Shown: positions 24,975-37,530 of the stretch, piece by piece
Layout: each line of letters begins with the position of its first letter
How positions within the stretch are numbered: position 1 is the stretch's first letter
Source of the DNA: Ananas comosus
Lineage: Eukaryota; Streptophyta; Magnoliopsida; Poales; Bromeliaceae
DNA length: 64,000 bases
NCBI RefSeq assembly: GCF_001540865.1
Contig: NC_033623.1
Coordinates: 6,809,751-6,873,750 of the forward strand
Reading direction: 5' to 3'
Program-made: the position numbers and the translations under genes
The notes under the pieces: model-generated
The model's input: only the letters and a program-made list of their open reading frames with translations
Database searches by the model: none
What the model was told of the DNA's origin: nothing

Positions 24975-27941
24975 TGTGACACCCCAATAATCCCACATCG
25001 GATGGGAATGGGGTTGTCATTGGGTTTATAAGAGACTTAGACACTAGTAATAATAACTGGGCTTAAGCATTTTGGGCCGGTTGTTTGGCCCAACGAGTTA
25101 TTATTGCTAGTGGGCTAAGACGTTAAAACGAGTTAAAACGGAGAAGTTACGCGATTATTAGTTTTCACTTAAAGTGAATAGTACTTCGGTTTTTCCGGAG
25201 AAGCCACGAGTAGAGTTGGCTTTCGACGCGTATCGGACTCCGAACATAGGACATCAATAGCAGCAATGATGCCCTGGTTTGTGGTTAAGTCGCGATCTTC
25301 GCGCTGTGCGCGCATTTATCTGATTTTCACATCGCTCGTGCGCGCACCGCAGTGCCGGCAGTGCTCCGAAAGGTGAGCACGGCCTCCGACATGCTGAACC
25401 TGGTCAGCGAGTACGACGTCGGATTAATCGACCCCTGGTTTGTGCGGCACGGTCCAGAAAAGTCTAGAATACATGAAATGATGCAATTTCATGTATCGGT
25501 ATCGGACTTTTAGGCTTTCTACTTCGTTGTAGATGCTGTGAGACAGCGTGATAAATGCCGATTTCGGGTAATCGGGGGCTTTTATGTATTTTGAGTTGTT
25601 GCGGCTTGCGTTGGCAAGCATGGCATGATTGTGGGTGACCTCTGGACTGTTTGTCCAAGGCCCCGGACCTTGCCAAAGATCGAAAATGTAATTTCCGGTG
25701 TGTTTGTCCGCAAAATCCGCGCGACGAACGCTGGTTTTAGTTCGGAATTCTTCCGACGGTGCCTCGTGAGGCATTTGTTGAGACGCTGAGCTTTGTGGCT
25801 GGTCACTCGCATCATTTCAAGGGTTCAGAAAATGAGAGTGAGCGACCGGTTGGGTTCCGGTGTCGAATTTTCGACACTTCCGGAACCGCTATTCGTACAA
25901 TAATCCGCGCGATCAATTGTGTCGTCGGTGTTATCTTATGTTTGGCTGCCAAATCATTCAAATGGGTGTTTGTGGGCCAGCGGTGCTGTACTAGATAGCA
26001 TGGGTCGGGTGCGGTCAGGAACATTTCAGTGGTCCCGACGGAGTCCGGTGCGATTTTCGGGACTTCGGCGAGATACGGGATTCGTTTATGAGGAAACTGA
26101 TCTCCGTGGTGTTTGTTAGAGGGATTATGATTAGTGTTTTCTTAGTTGTAGGTTAGACACTAACCCAGTGGACCCTCTTAGGTATCTGTTGACGTTCTTT
26201 TGCTCAGGAGCTAGGCGACGACAGTTGTAACAGTGTGGTACTTCGATTCCATACGTTGGGTACAGTGCGTTGCCGCTCAGGTGACGTTCCTTTACCTGGT
26301 TGTCATATTTTTACCATATAATACATGTTGAGCCTTGCACCCATGCTGTTTCTTATTACTCTATTAGTTGTTGGCACTGTACGTATCATGATAGCTTAGG
26401 GAGTTAGAATAGACTTTACGGTAATTGATATTTAATGACTTTGGTTTGGTCTGAATCTCTATGTTGATATCCATGACCCCCTGTTGGTCGACAGTTGCAG
26501 TACCCTATACTTGTGACATGATTGGTCGATGTTCATATTCCTAATACTTGTGAAACATGACTTTGCGTCAGACATGTCATATCCTATACTTGTGACATGA
26601 CTTGGTCGAGTTTCATACGCTTATACTTGTGGACCTGGCTTGCTCGAGTTTGGTATACATGATGACCTGCGCCGGTCGATGGTTCACATGTGATATCAGG
26701 CTTGGAGTAGAGTTCGACTTATTGTAACTATCATCTGTGATTTGGGTTGGCGGTTCCCTATTTTTGATATCTATGACCTTCGCGTCGAGTGTACAGTTCT
26801 ATCTTGACAACGTTAGCCGGATTATTGCCTGATGGCCTATACGGATCGGTTAGCCCTGAGGGCTGGATTGTCGGCTAGTTGCCGATGGAATGTCTTTGAG
26901 TCATACTACTTCATGATTCCACTGCAGGTACGTATTCCATCCAACCAGCGGTCTGATCCACCGCAACGAGGGTGTTTCTTTCCGGCAAAAGTGCGTTGGA
27001 TTGGCACACCGTGAGCCAGGGCTTTATTGGCGAGGGTATATCTTCTGACCCAGGGGCTTCATGCGAGGGCAGTACGTGTTCTGACCCAGGGCTTCATTGC
27101 GAGGAGTCAAGTACAGTTGACAGCAGATGTGATGGGCCTGATGCGTCTTCGGGACCAAGTAGGCAGCGAGATTGGGTTACTTTTGAGGCTTATCGTAGTT
27201 GACGCCCCTTGCATACAGTAGCTTAGTGTTTATTTTCAGTCACATCCTTATCTGTTTTTAGGCTCTGTTTATCTTACCTGCATCTATACTTGTCAGCTCC
27301 TACTTATCAGCATTCTTTATTACCAGCACTACTATGTTATCTAGTTCCTCCGTGTTTGTTGTATAGCCTTTCCTATCCGAGTGAGTATCCTCGCTTCTTC
27401 GCTTGCCGGTACCACTGGAGGGAGGACAGTTTCATGTTCTCACCTCCCCCACCATTGTTCAGGTATCTGCGGTGCGATTGAGTTAGTGGGACGAGAGTGA
27501 GTACGTGTGTAGCGATCGATTAGAGCTTCCGGCACCAGGTTATTCTGATTAGTATTATCCTTGGTATTCTGTTGTATATTAGTTTAAGCTTCGGTTTATG
27601 TGGTTCAGTATTTATTTACAATTTGAAAATGTGAATTTCTGGATTTTGTAAAATAAAAAGTTTTCTACCCTCGTGGTAGCGTTTTTAAAGAATAAGTTCC
27701 TGTTGTAGCGGAACAGTTTTCAAAAGATTTTTATGGACTTATGTTTAGACATGGAATGCAATTTGTGATGTTGAATGGTGAATGTATGAATGTATAGTGA
27801 TTTTATATTCATTTAGTTGTGGTTGTATCCTGTTTGTTACTGTTGTACTTGTGCGACGCGTGCAAATACAGGGGAGACTCTGTCCGTTGTGAACAGTGAT
27901 CTCTGTGTTGTGGCGGGTCTGACATACTCTTGGGGTCAAGG

Positions 27942-27972
<31 letters not shown>

Positions 27973-28025
27973 TTCAGACGCTTTTCTGCTATCTTCTAAA
28001 CTCAAAGGGACCCCGGGGCGTGACA
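24975..28025 (+). mobile_element. Solo LTR, 3.05 kb, with exact TSD
   Basis: TGTGACACCCCAATAATCCC at the start and CCCCGGGGCGTGACA at the end; exact 5-bp duplication ATTTT (24970-24974 and 28026-28030). No internal retroelement domains and no second LTR, so it is a recombination product. Contains a T/A-rich run at about 27945-27971. Belongs to the same broad long-LTR family as 3460-6215 and 13726-17700. Confidence 0.88.
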
Positions 28026-29190
28026 ATTTTATACTCGTTCTATTGAAAGACCATTAATTCTATGTATGGGCAAAAGTTTGTCATTGTTGGTGCATTTGAG
28101 TCTCTAATTTTTCTAGGAGGCCTCGGTGTACAAACTCCGGTCCACGCAATAATTGCGCCTTTATGCGGGCCGTTGAACTAAGGTTACGTACAGTGTTTTG
28201 TGCGACACGTAACGTTGTGTGTACATGTGGAGGCATCATTAAGACGTTCTACAAGAACATCTGAGAATTGCTGCACCACAATTCCTACCCTCTCATAAGA
28301 GGCCAAATTAGTACTTAAGCTTGCTTAGAATTGAAGAATTCCTGTTTGTCACAATTATTCAGCATTGAAATATTTAGGCTTATTCAACTGTCCCTAACAC
28401 AAATAGTAAAAAACTTAATGATTGATATTAGAAATTTCAAGTTCGCACTTTAATTATTTTACATTTTCAATTTTGTTCGTTTCTGAAAAAAAATTTAATT
28501 GCACTATGAGCAGTGCTATCTATATATTCCAAAAAAAGTATAAATATTGTATTCTCTTTATTTAAGGTCCAAAAGTTGGCTTTTATCTTCTCAATATATT
28601 TTTTTTTATAAATACTAGAATCTCAAAAAAAAAAAAAAAAAAAAATAAGAAAAATGGTGTAAATTATTACTTTTTTTTTGTGGGAATGTACAAAGTAGCA
28701 TTTGTCATTGACTTGCACTATACTTTATAAGATTTTTTTCACTTTTTATAGTAATATTACATTTCTTTTTTTTTCCTCCAAAGACACTATTTTAACTATC
28801 TTTTATTTTACTTTTACAATAAAACAATAAACCTATAATTTTAGATGAAGTCTATTAAAAAAACTAGCTGAAAGTAATCAGAGTATATATTCAGTTCATT
28901 TTTGGCACAAAAATAGAATACATAAAAAAGAAAAATAGTTTGAAATAACTAGATCAAGATAACTTTTCAATAGTCTATCATTGAAAGATTTATTTATAGT
29001 TTTTCGCTACTATTTAACTACGTGCTCATTAATAAAATTATTAAATTTACCTAAAACTGTAATTTGTTTAACAATAGATGAGGAGTTGACGCGATAAAAA
29101 TAGTTTGGCTGATTCTATAAAAACGAGAATAGTAAAAGTAGAAAAATGAATATATGATATATACATACTATATAATATATATATATATAT
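28026..29190. other. AT-rich spacer, nothing recognised
   Basis: Poly-A/T runs (about 28622-28645 and 28667-28680) and AT-rich sequence. A less AT-rich patch at 28110-28310 has no convincing ORF. Confidence 0.6.
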
Positions 29191-29194
29191 ATAT

Positions 29195-29765
29195 TGAGTG
29201 AGCTACTATCTATCGATAGGCATGGAGGCCTTCCGTGGCTTCAGCCTCGTTTCACTGTTGCGCACTTTCGAATCGTCGATCGCTCCTCCGTTAAACTTGG
29301 ATTTAGAGTATTTGAGTACCTAGAAAATAAATTTTATGATTTTACGATATCCATTTGCTCTAGTGAACGAATGGGCTCAAAATCAAACGGCTGGAAAATA
29401 AAAATCTTACGAAAACGTAATAATATGACATAGAAATTTTTAAATCAAAGATATTTGATCTGTTTTTATATATATAAGAATTTCTATCAAAATTGTTACG
29501 TGATTTGGATATTTCTATACGCGTTAAACTGCAAACTGAGGGCTTCACTATGCATATTGAAATTTGTTGATTTTGTGAGCCGCATTCGATCACTAGCAAA
29601 TGATATCAAAAAATAATAAATATTTTATTTTTAGGTACTCAAATACTACTAGATCAAAGTTTAACGAAGCCGATCGATCGATTCGAAAGTCGGGCAACAT
29701 CGAAACGAGCTGGATAATAACGGTAAGCTTCCGTGGCTTCGTAATATATGCATAGTTAGCCCTCA
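29195..29765. mobile_element. (TA)n-flanked palindromic element B
   Basis: Bounded by TA-rich tracts at about 29165-29193 and 29766-29820. Arms of about 180 bp: left contains cttccgtggcttc, actttcgaatcg, ccgttaaactt and gtatttgagtacctag; the right arm has all of these reversed. Shares the CGTTAAACTT-GAT motif with element A. Confidence 0.8.
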
Positions 29766-29821
29766 ATATATATACTATATGAATATATTATATATATATA
29801 TATCTATTATATAGTATATAT

Positions 29822-30070
29822 ACGAGTCCTGGTACTAGGGCGAGGTGAGAGAGGAGAGAGCACTTGGTGGCTAACCAAGTTTTCGGGGCCGTAGATCGTG
29901 AGTCTTTTTGATCATTTTTATCCGTTAGATCACGAGACTATTCAACCAACATTGCACTGCATCTTGGGCGCACATCAATCCTATACCGGTACATGCTCTT
30001 AATCCAATACCAAAAACATTGGTAGGCAACTAAAGACTCGGTGCTCATTAATAGTATATTAGCTCTAGTT
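29822..30070. repeat. (TA)n-flanked element, unclassified
   Basis: Between TA-rich tracts. Starts near gagtcctggtactagggcg and carries a small hairpin, cttggtggctaaccaag. The right part (gtaggcaactaaagactcgg) has only weak inverted similarity to the left. No ORF. Confidence 0.4.
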
Positions 30071-30097
30071 CATATATATTATATATAGTATATATAT

Positions 30098-30665
30098 GGT
30101 GAGGCTACTAACTATCTATAGTACCGAGGCTGTCGGTACTATGGTGTTGGTTTCGAATCTAGGTCCGTTCAATCAACGATCCCATACCGTTAAAACTGAT
30201 ACTACGGTATTTAAGTTTTAAAGAAATAAAATTGTTACTAGTTTTTCTGAGCCACTAGTTTACTATATGATCAAAACTATTTCAAATTGTCATTTCAATC
30301 GCTATTATACGAGTTTTGGAGTTAACCGGTGTAGAAAATTTAAATTTCTTCCAAATTTTGATAAAAAATACTTAAAATATTATAGATTAAGGGTTCACTT
30401 CTTGATCATGAATTATAGAAGAGCCTAATGCTCCAAATTTACAAGATTATTTCAATTTCCACGTCCATGTTGGAATATTAATTTATTTACTTAAGTAAAC
30501 GATATCGAAAAAAACTAAAATTTTATTCCTACAGAAATTCATATACCCTAGATCATATTTACACGGCTGTGGATCCGTTGATTTGAACGCCCTATAGATC
30601 GAAAACAGAAATGACTATAGTACCGAGCCTCAGGATACTAATACGATGGTAAAGTAGCCTAATTC

Positions 30666-30669
<4 letters not shown>
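30098..30669. mobile_element. (TA)n-flanked palindromic element C
   Basis: TA tracts on both sides (about 30070-30096 and 30669-30699). The left end ggctactaactatctatagt and the reversed right end ggctactttaccatcgtatt start arms of about 190 bp that share ggtactata, gttttcgatcta-like and accgttaaaa/ccgtgtaaat blocks. More diverged than A and B. Confidence 0.7.
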
Positions 30670-30699
<30 letters not shown>

Positions 30700-30702
30700 T
30701 TT

Positions 30703-30960
30703 TGCTAGAATACTATTAGTAGTAAATGGCTCGGTTTACTACCGATTTGTTTTCGAAAATAGAGCTTCCAAATTAATGATCGGCACCGTTAAACATGATC
30801 TAAACTATTTAAACTAGCTGGAAATCAAATTTCACACATTTTCGATATTGTTCTCTTGTCTATCAAGTGAACAGAAAAATGAATGTCTGGAAATGAATAT
30901 TCTTCAAAAAGTGATAATACAATTTTGGGATGATAAACGGTTAGGTTTGAAATTACCCAA
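30703..30960. repeat. Half of a (TA)n-flanked palindromic element (D)
   Basis: Starts right after (TA)n with ttttgctagaatactatta and contains atgatcggcaccgttaaaca and catgatctaaac, the arm motif of A-C. No matching right arm was found. Confidence 0.5.
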
Positions 30961-31200
30961 ATATAATAATATAATGATGCCTTTGAAAAAAAAGAAAAAC
31001 TGTATAATACAGCAAAGAAAAATAACATTAAAATACAATGCAGTAAGGTGTAATTACACCAAATGTGAATATCTAATTAAATATTTTTATATAACAAAAG
31101 AATATAAAAAAAATAAATATTATTTGATATGATGTTATAATGTTGCTTTTAATTAGATTCTCCCCGTGGCATACAACACAATATAATTGGTTTCTATATT

Positions 31201-31791
31201 GGCTAATTTGCATTTTTGGTCCTCAAACTATGAGGCAGGTGATACTAGAGTTCTCAAACTATTATAATTTCTAGTTCGAATTTCTAAATTGTCGTAACTA
31301 AATTTCACAATTTATTAGTTAGCTGAATGGTGATGTGTCGCTAATGCAATGGTATTGTACTTGATAACACGATAATGACTAAAATAGAACATCGTTGCCG
31401 TATTAGCAGCACATGAGTATCTAATCAATTAAGAGCTTATTTGGTACTAAGGCTAATCTACCGCTATTAGGTAAAACGAAGCTGAGACTTAAGCATCTAT
31501 GGATATGCTTCCTCTTTCTACAATCAGACTATAAAAAATATGTCATAACCGACGCACTGTTGTATATGCAACGTGATATTTTATATGGAAATAAATGAGG
31601 CATTATCTGATTGTAAATTTTTTTTATATCATGTAACACAATCTCTCCATAATCTCAAACGGAGTCTAAATTGAATTGTAGAATTTGATTGCTACAATTT
31701 AGCAAGTTAAAGTTTGAAAATATGATAAATTGAAGTTTAAGGTCCAAAATGTCATTGTCTCTTAGTCTATGGACCAAAGTGTAATTTATCC
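31201..31791. mobile_element. MITE with GGTCCTCAAACTATGAG ends
   Basis: Inverted ends ggctaatttgcatttttggt and ggataaattacactttggtc. Flanks ttctatatt and atctatata look like a decayed 9-bp duplication. No coding region. Confidence 0.55.
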
Positions 31792-32333
31792 ATCTATATA
31801 AGTATATTTAATTGGTAAGTGTATTTTTATGTCAAGTTTTAGTCTCTCTGTCTGATCTCTGATAATGTAGTTAACAAGTTTGCCCAACCATGTGTTTCCT
31901 GTTATTGCTTTTTTCTATAATATATGTATCAAATCCTTGAAGATATCAATAATATATAGTTTAGTTTTGTACTTTTTCAGGCAACAAACCTGTCAAAACC
32001 CTAGGCTCCTCCATTGGAGGAATTCTACACTGTCACACTTGCAATACGTCATCAATAACAAGCCAATCGCATTCCTTCTTTTCAAACAAAAGTACAATAA
32101 AAATACTTTTTTACAATCATGATGGGACATATATTCTTAAAAGGATTAATTTGATTGGTTTGTTACGCCACGTCACTAATATACCCGTTGCATTCTAGAA
32201 TTTTTCCCTCCCTTGTCTTCGATGCCGCGCGCTTCAAGGCCCCGATGGATGCCACGAGGGATGTATGGTTTCACATCATCTCCTCCAACAAAGTGAGGAT
32301 CCTTTATTGTGATAATGCACCGTATCTCTAAAA
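31792..32333. other. Spacer, no gene recognised
   Basis: AT-rich with a short GC-richer patch (32195-32300). The small open frames show no recognisable domain. Confidence 0.5.
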
Positions 32334-32342
32334 AAGTTATAA

Positions 32343-33236
32343 GGCTAAATTACAGAAAAACGTCCCGTTAAAATTCGATTTTTTACTTTTTTACTCTGTC
32401 ATTTGAAAATCTATACTTTACATTTTTATAAAATAAAATATATTTATATGGGGTTCGGTGTGAACTGTGATGACAAAATGATCATTTTGTTCCTCATCAT
32501 TTTGCCTCTCACCATATTCACAGGAAAGAAGATTGAAAATATTTTTGACATAAAAAAAATATAATAATATTTTATAAACGAAATCCTAACGGATTACTAA
32601 TGGTAAGAGGTAAAGTGAATATCTTTTATTTTACAAGGGGGTAAAGTGTAAGATTTTAAATGAGAGAGGGGGAAAGTGAAAAATCAGATTTTGACACTAC
32701 AACAAAAACGGTCTATAGCGACACTTTTAAATGTTGGTATAGGTCAAAAAAAGTGCTGCTGGCTAAATTACCGACACTTTTAAAAAGTGTTGCTATATGT
32801 GGGGTCGCTAGATATATAGCGACAGTTAAAGAGTGTCGCTATAACCTAAAAAAGTGCTGCTAATTTAGCAACACTTATTTAAGTATCTAGCAACCGTCGG
32901 AACTCTACCTCGTTGGCTGCGGTGGCTGAGGAGGACGAGAGGGAAGGGCCCTTCGTCTAGAATTTCAGTGGATTAAGTGAGGGGAGAAGGGGAGATAGTA
33001 ATCGATTTTTCTTTTTTTTTCCCTTTCAGTTTGGAATCGGGCCAAATGGGTTGCGTTGGGTGGGTTGAGTATAGTGACCTTTTATTTTTTTGTTGGATTC
33101 GACTTTATATTAAGGCATTAGTAGATGTTTTTTTAAATTTTGACATAAATGGAACACTTAGACAAAAGTGTCCCAAACATGTGTCCCTATAAACTAACTG
33201 TTGTAGTGTGATCGGAGCATTTTATGTATTTTAGCC
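32343..33236. mobile_element. Mutator-like MITE, family 1 copy b, split by a CACTA element
   Basis: Exact 9-bp duplication AAGTTATAA (32334-32342 and 33237-33245). Ends GGCTAAATTACAGAAAAACG and, reversed, GGCTAAAATACATAAAATGC. Without the nested element and its TSD it is about 377 bp. Confidence 0.85.
32695..33208. mobile_element. CACTA-type MITE (514 bp) nested in a Mutator-like MITE
   Basis: Starts CACTACAACA and ends TGTTGTAGTG; exact 3-bp duplication TGA (32692-32694 and 33209-33211). Subterminal agcgacacttttaaatgttg and aagtgttgctat repeats. Same family as 54386-54863. A short GC-richer patch at 32890-32990 has no convincing ORF. Confidence 0.85.
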
Positions 33237-33489
33237 AAGTTATAATGAGATTAGTAGTTTTATAATATTTGTCCTTTATAATGATGTACTCTGGCCTAAT
33301 CACAAATCTTTTAAACATTAGACATTTAATTAAATATTTTTTGTGCATCTATAATTTTTTTTGTATATATAACATTCAATATTTGCATTGTATATTATTG
33401 TGAGTTTTTGTTTAGCCAGATTAGTTGCTATATGATATTTTATTTGATTATTATATTATAAAAATAATTTTAATCATCTATTTATATAA

Positions 33490-34073
33490 GGGTAAACTTC
33501 AAATACCCCTTTGTGGTTTCACACTTTCTCATTTTAATACCATGTGGTTTAAAGTGTATCAAGTTAGCCTTGTGGTTTCGCACTTTCTCACTTTAGTACC
33601 CTGCGGTTTAAAGTGTATCAAGTTAATACCCTGTGGTTTTATTTTTCTCTTTGTATTATCCATTTCACTAATTTTTTTCATTAAATCAATAATAAAGTTA
33701 AAATTAAAGGGTACTAAAGTGAATATTCGATAAACCTTATGTATTTGAAGTTTTTTTGCATATAATTTAACAAAATATTAACTGAGGAAAAAAAATTAGC
33801 GACAAAGTTAAAACTAAAGGGTACTAAAGTAAATATTCGATAAAACTATGTAGGGTATCTAAAGTTTTTTGCATATAATTTAACGAAATATTAACAGAGG
33901 AGCCAACGAAAAGAGAAAAATAAAATCACATGATACTAAATTGATGCACTTTAAACCAAGGGTACTAAAGTGAGAAAGTGTGAAACAACAGGGTACTAAA
34001 TTGATACACTTTAAACTACATGGTATTAAAGTGAAAAAGTACGAAACCACTGGGTAGTATTTGAAGCTTTCCC
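33490..34073. mobile_element. Mutator-like MITE, family 2 copy a
   Basis: Exact 9-bp duplication TTTATATAA (33481-33489 and 34074-34082). Ends GGGTAAACTTCAAATACCCC and, reversed, GGGAAAGCTTCAAATACTAC. The left arm repeats the motif gtggttt..gtgtatcaagtta three times. Confidence 0.85.
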
Positions 34074-34239
34074 TTTATATAATATATGTGACTTCTCTTG
34101 AATAAGTTTGAATAGTTTTGCTGGAACAATTGATTCTTTTTTATTATAGTTTTATTTTTTTAAAAGTATTTATCTATAATATAGCCTATATTTGTTATTT
34201 TGTCCTGCACTGATACTTTATTCTCCACAAATTTTTACT

Positions 34240-34282
34240 TTAATAGTATCTACCTGCCGCAATGCGCGTGTCACCATACTAG
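34240..34282 (+). mobile_element. Helitron-like 3' terminus
   Basis: agtatctacctgccgcaatg then cgcgtgtcaccatACTAG followed by T. The same terminal pattern appears at 42244 (plus) and, reversed, at 39049 and 49421. The 5' end was not located. Confidence 0.5.
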
Positions 34283-34674
34283 TTTAGATGATTGAAGTAT
34301 TCACTTCTAGCTAGCTCAAAAAGTTTCAACTCTAATTGAAAGTGAATTTGGTTAGAATTAAGTTTTAAGGGAGAGAGATAGGGGTGGTCTTTTTGACCTT
34401 GAAGTAAAGATAGTTCCAATTTGTGGATTTTTTCCAATGCAATATATCCTTCTTGAGTTCCTTCTAATATTTGAGCAATTTAGTGACAAAACTTAAAGAT
34501 AAAAGATCAGTCCAAATTTCACCATTATTTGTTATCATCAAATTTTAAATGAAGATTAAAGTCACTAGGCCAACATCATGTTCCAAATTTAATTGTTCAA
34601 CTTACTTTTCGATTACAAAAAAAAGTGTATGTACCTAAGCTGGTGAGATCACACGGTTAAGATATAAATTACTT

Positions 34675-34676
<2 letters not shown>

Positions 34677-34741
<65 letters not shown>
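34677..34741. repeat. (TA)n microsatellite, about 32 units
   Basis: Uninterrupted TA run. To its right (34742-34990) lies a sequence with motifs resembling one arm of the palindromic elements (ttaaattggatttaggttat, gattctagattttctaaaat). Confidence 0.9.
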
Positions 34742-34744
<3 letters not shown>

Positions 34745-35512
34745 AGAAGAACTAAAACTTTTAGAAGTAAACTTTAGCAAATTCTGACGGTAAAACATCC
34801 GAATTGATGATAATTAAGCACTATTAAATTGGATTTAGGTTATTTAAATTTTCGAGGTTTCGATTCTAGATTTTCTAAAATTATTTGCCTAGATGGCTAG
34901 ATACAGAAATTTTGATTGCTGTAAATCAAGCTTAACAATGCCATTCATTGGAATCTGAACATTTTTACTTCCAAAATTATTCTAATTTTATATATTCCTT
35001 CTCTACGCAAACGTTTTTTGAGGACCTTTTGCTCATGTTTGTCCCACATCCACATGCAATATTATTATCTATAAACATTAAAAAAGAAAGGGAGGGTCTT
35101 GGAAATTAAAATAAAACACACCCACAGTGCCTGTAGCTAAAAGCGACTCTTCTTCTTACCCCAATCAATGTGTCGGGGGCAAACATCTAATTTTTTATTT
35201 TTATATTTTAATTTTATTTCGGACGAAACAAAGTTGAGCATCAATAAATTTTATTTAATTAGTAATTTATTCGAAAGAACAAATATGTTAAACTATCTAA
35301 TAAAATTTAGAATTTTTAATTGTTAAAATTAAAAGTTGACCAATTATATTTTAGATATTTCAAAAAATTTTAAATATAAAATTAATTGCTTATCAGACTA
35401 TAAATATGGCATTAAAATTTAATATTAAAATCAAAGTAAAAATATATAAAATTTTTCTAAACTATAAACCATTTTGAATCAGCTATTTAACCGTTAAAAA
35501 CTCTATTTTTAA

Positions 35513-36192
35513 GGCTAAATTACAGAAAACCTCATTGTCGATATCTGCTTTTTTATTTTCCCCCGGTGTCTTTTAAAAACCTACACTTTGCCTCTTTGAA
35601 ATATGATGAATGTTCGCTTTAGCCCCCCACCATCGGTATTTCGTTAGGATTCCGTTTATATCCGATTATCATATATTTTTATACCCAAAATATCCTCAGC
35701 CTCCTCCCCGCCGCCTCCTTTAACTCGCCGCCCACGCCGCCTTGCCAACTCCGCCACCTCACGCTCCTTCGCAGCCTAGCCTTGGCCACCCCTCCATCCG
35801 CGCCCACACATACGCTTTGGCACTCCTTCGCGGTCTCGCCCTTGCCCTCACCCACCTCTCCGTCCATACCCACCCCAATATTCTCCTTATCGTCGTCGAA
35901 ATGGAGGGGGCGACAAGGGTGTAGGAAGGAGCAGGGGAGCAGGTAGAGGAAATGGAGTCAAAGTTGTAATTGAGCGAGGCGCGAAGAACGGAAGAGGAGA
36001 GGCGACGGCTGAGCAAGATTGGGGAGAAGATAAAGATGGTGAGGGGCAATATGGTTATTTTATCATCACAGTTAACACCGTACTTTTCCGTAAATATTTT
36101 TTATTTTTCAAGGGGGCAAAATATGGGTTTTTAAATGATAGGGGGAAAGTTAAAAAAGCGGGTATTGATAGAGAATTTTCTATAATTTAGTC
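35513..36192. mobile_element. Mutator-like MITE, family 1 copy c (GC-rich core)
   Basis: Ends GGCTAAATTACAGAAAACC and, reversed, GACTAAATTATAGAAAATTC; flanks match 6 of 9 (decayed TSD). The internal GC-rich part (35690-36045) matches, in inverted orientation, the core of 22920-23514, with a shared segment resembling ggtggg..gatggagaggt..gggcaa. Confidence 0.75.
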
Positions 36193-36299
36193 TTTTTATT
36201 ATCCAATCTTTCGACATGTTAGATTTGAATCAGTCAATGATATTTTGACTTTAAAATTTGAATATATCGTTTAGCTCTACAAATTTAATTTTATATATA

Positions 36300-37530
36300 C
36301 TTCATTAATTCTTGCAACTAAATTTATTAAAATAAGTATTAACTTAAACTCTATTAATTTGTTTTAAAAATTTTTTTATTTTACAATCTATATCTAAGTG
36401 ATAAATATTATAAAATTAAAATTTTATGTTTAATTTATGTAATCTAAACTATTTAAAATTATGTTTGAAAAATTATATATTTTAATTTTTGTAATGATAG
36501 AGAAGCAAATTAGATTGAATTAAAAAAAGTCCAATTCTCTTAGTCCCAATAAATGTAGAGAGAAAATAATTAAAATAAAAAAAAAAATCTCCAACCTAAT
36601 CCGACCCCCACCCAGCCCCCCTCCAGCTCCACGTGGCTTAAAACAACTGAAAATTCATTATATAGAATATATCTATAATCGATATCTATAATCTATAAAT
36701 TTCTATTATTTTTCAATAACTGCACACATGGCAGCGGGAAGCGGAGGCGCGGGCGAGAGCGTGGGGCGGAGGCTCGGGCGCAGGGTGGGCGAGGGCGTAG
36801 GCGCGAGGGCAGGCTCCGGCCCTGGCGCGGGGGTGGGCGCGGGGATGGGTGCGGGCGCTGGCGCGAGCAGGCGCGAGCCGAGAGGCGAAGGGGCAGGGCG
36901 TGGGCATGCGCCGGCGCGGGCTCAGGCACGGGGCGAGCCGGCGCGGCCTTGGCGTGGGCGCGAGTACGAGCGGGCGTGAGTGGGCGGGGGCGAGCGCAAG
37001 GGGCAGAGGCGCGGGCTGGGGCGAGCGCCGGCTCAGGCCGGAGCCGGCGCGGAGGCGCCAGCCCAGTGTGGACGGGGCTGGGAGCGGACCGGGGCGCAGC
37101 GCAGCGCGGGGGAGCAGGCGCGCGGGCCGAGAGAGCGGCGCGCGCGATGGTGGGCCCCTGCGGGAGGGGCGGGGAGGGCCCAACGAGGGAAAGGATTTTT
37201 TTTTTTTCTTTAATTAGGGGAAGTTTTTTTTTTTTCTTTAACCAGGAAGGATTTTTTTTTTTTTTAATCAGGGGAAGGATTTTTTTTTCATTTCCTATTT
37301 AGAAAAAAATTATAATTTTTAAAAATTTTAATCTACTTTTTTTATTATAAAATTTAAAATATATAAATAATTACTAAATAGTTTAGACTATTGATAACTT
37401 GGTATTAAATATAAATATTAATTTTATAATATTGAGAATTCAGATATAAATTATACATTAAAAAATAAAAAAAAGATTAATAGAGTTTAAGTTAGTTTTA
37501 TATTTTACGAAAGTTAGTTGCGAGAATTAC
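36300..37530. mobile_element. Composite inverted-repeat element with GC-rich island
   Basis: Left 36300-36440 and right 37375-37530 are inverted repeats (left ttgcaactaaatttattaaa then ttaacttaaactctattaat; right the same reversed). Between them lie an AT-rich part, one copy of a direct repeat (36492-36664) and a GC-rich island (36725-37190). Several long open frames cross the island on both strands, but all are Gly/Ala/Arg/Pro low-complexity and none is recognisable. Confidence 0.5.
36492..36664. repeat. Direct repeat copy 1
   Basis: taatgatagagaagcaaatt through ctccacgtggcttaaaacaa to aattcattatata; second copy at 37989-38183. Both contain an aatctccaacc..aacccgac-like C-rich stretch and CACGTGG. 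Confidence 0.8.

Noticed and set aside
36713..37217. Open frames of 77-156 codons on both strands of the GC-rich island
   Set aside because: Low-complexity Gly/Arg/Ala or Pro/Ala/Leu translations with no start context or domain; composition alone explains them.
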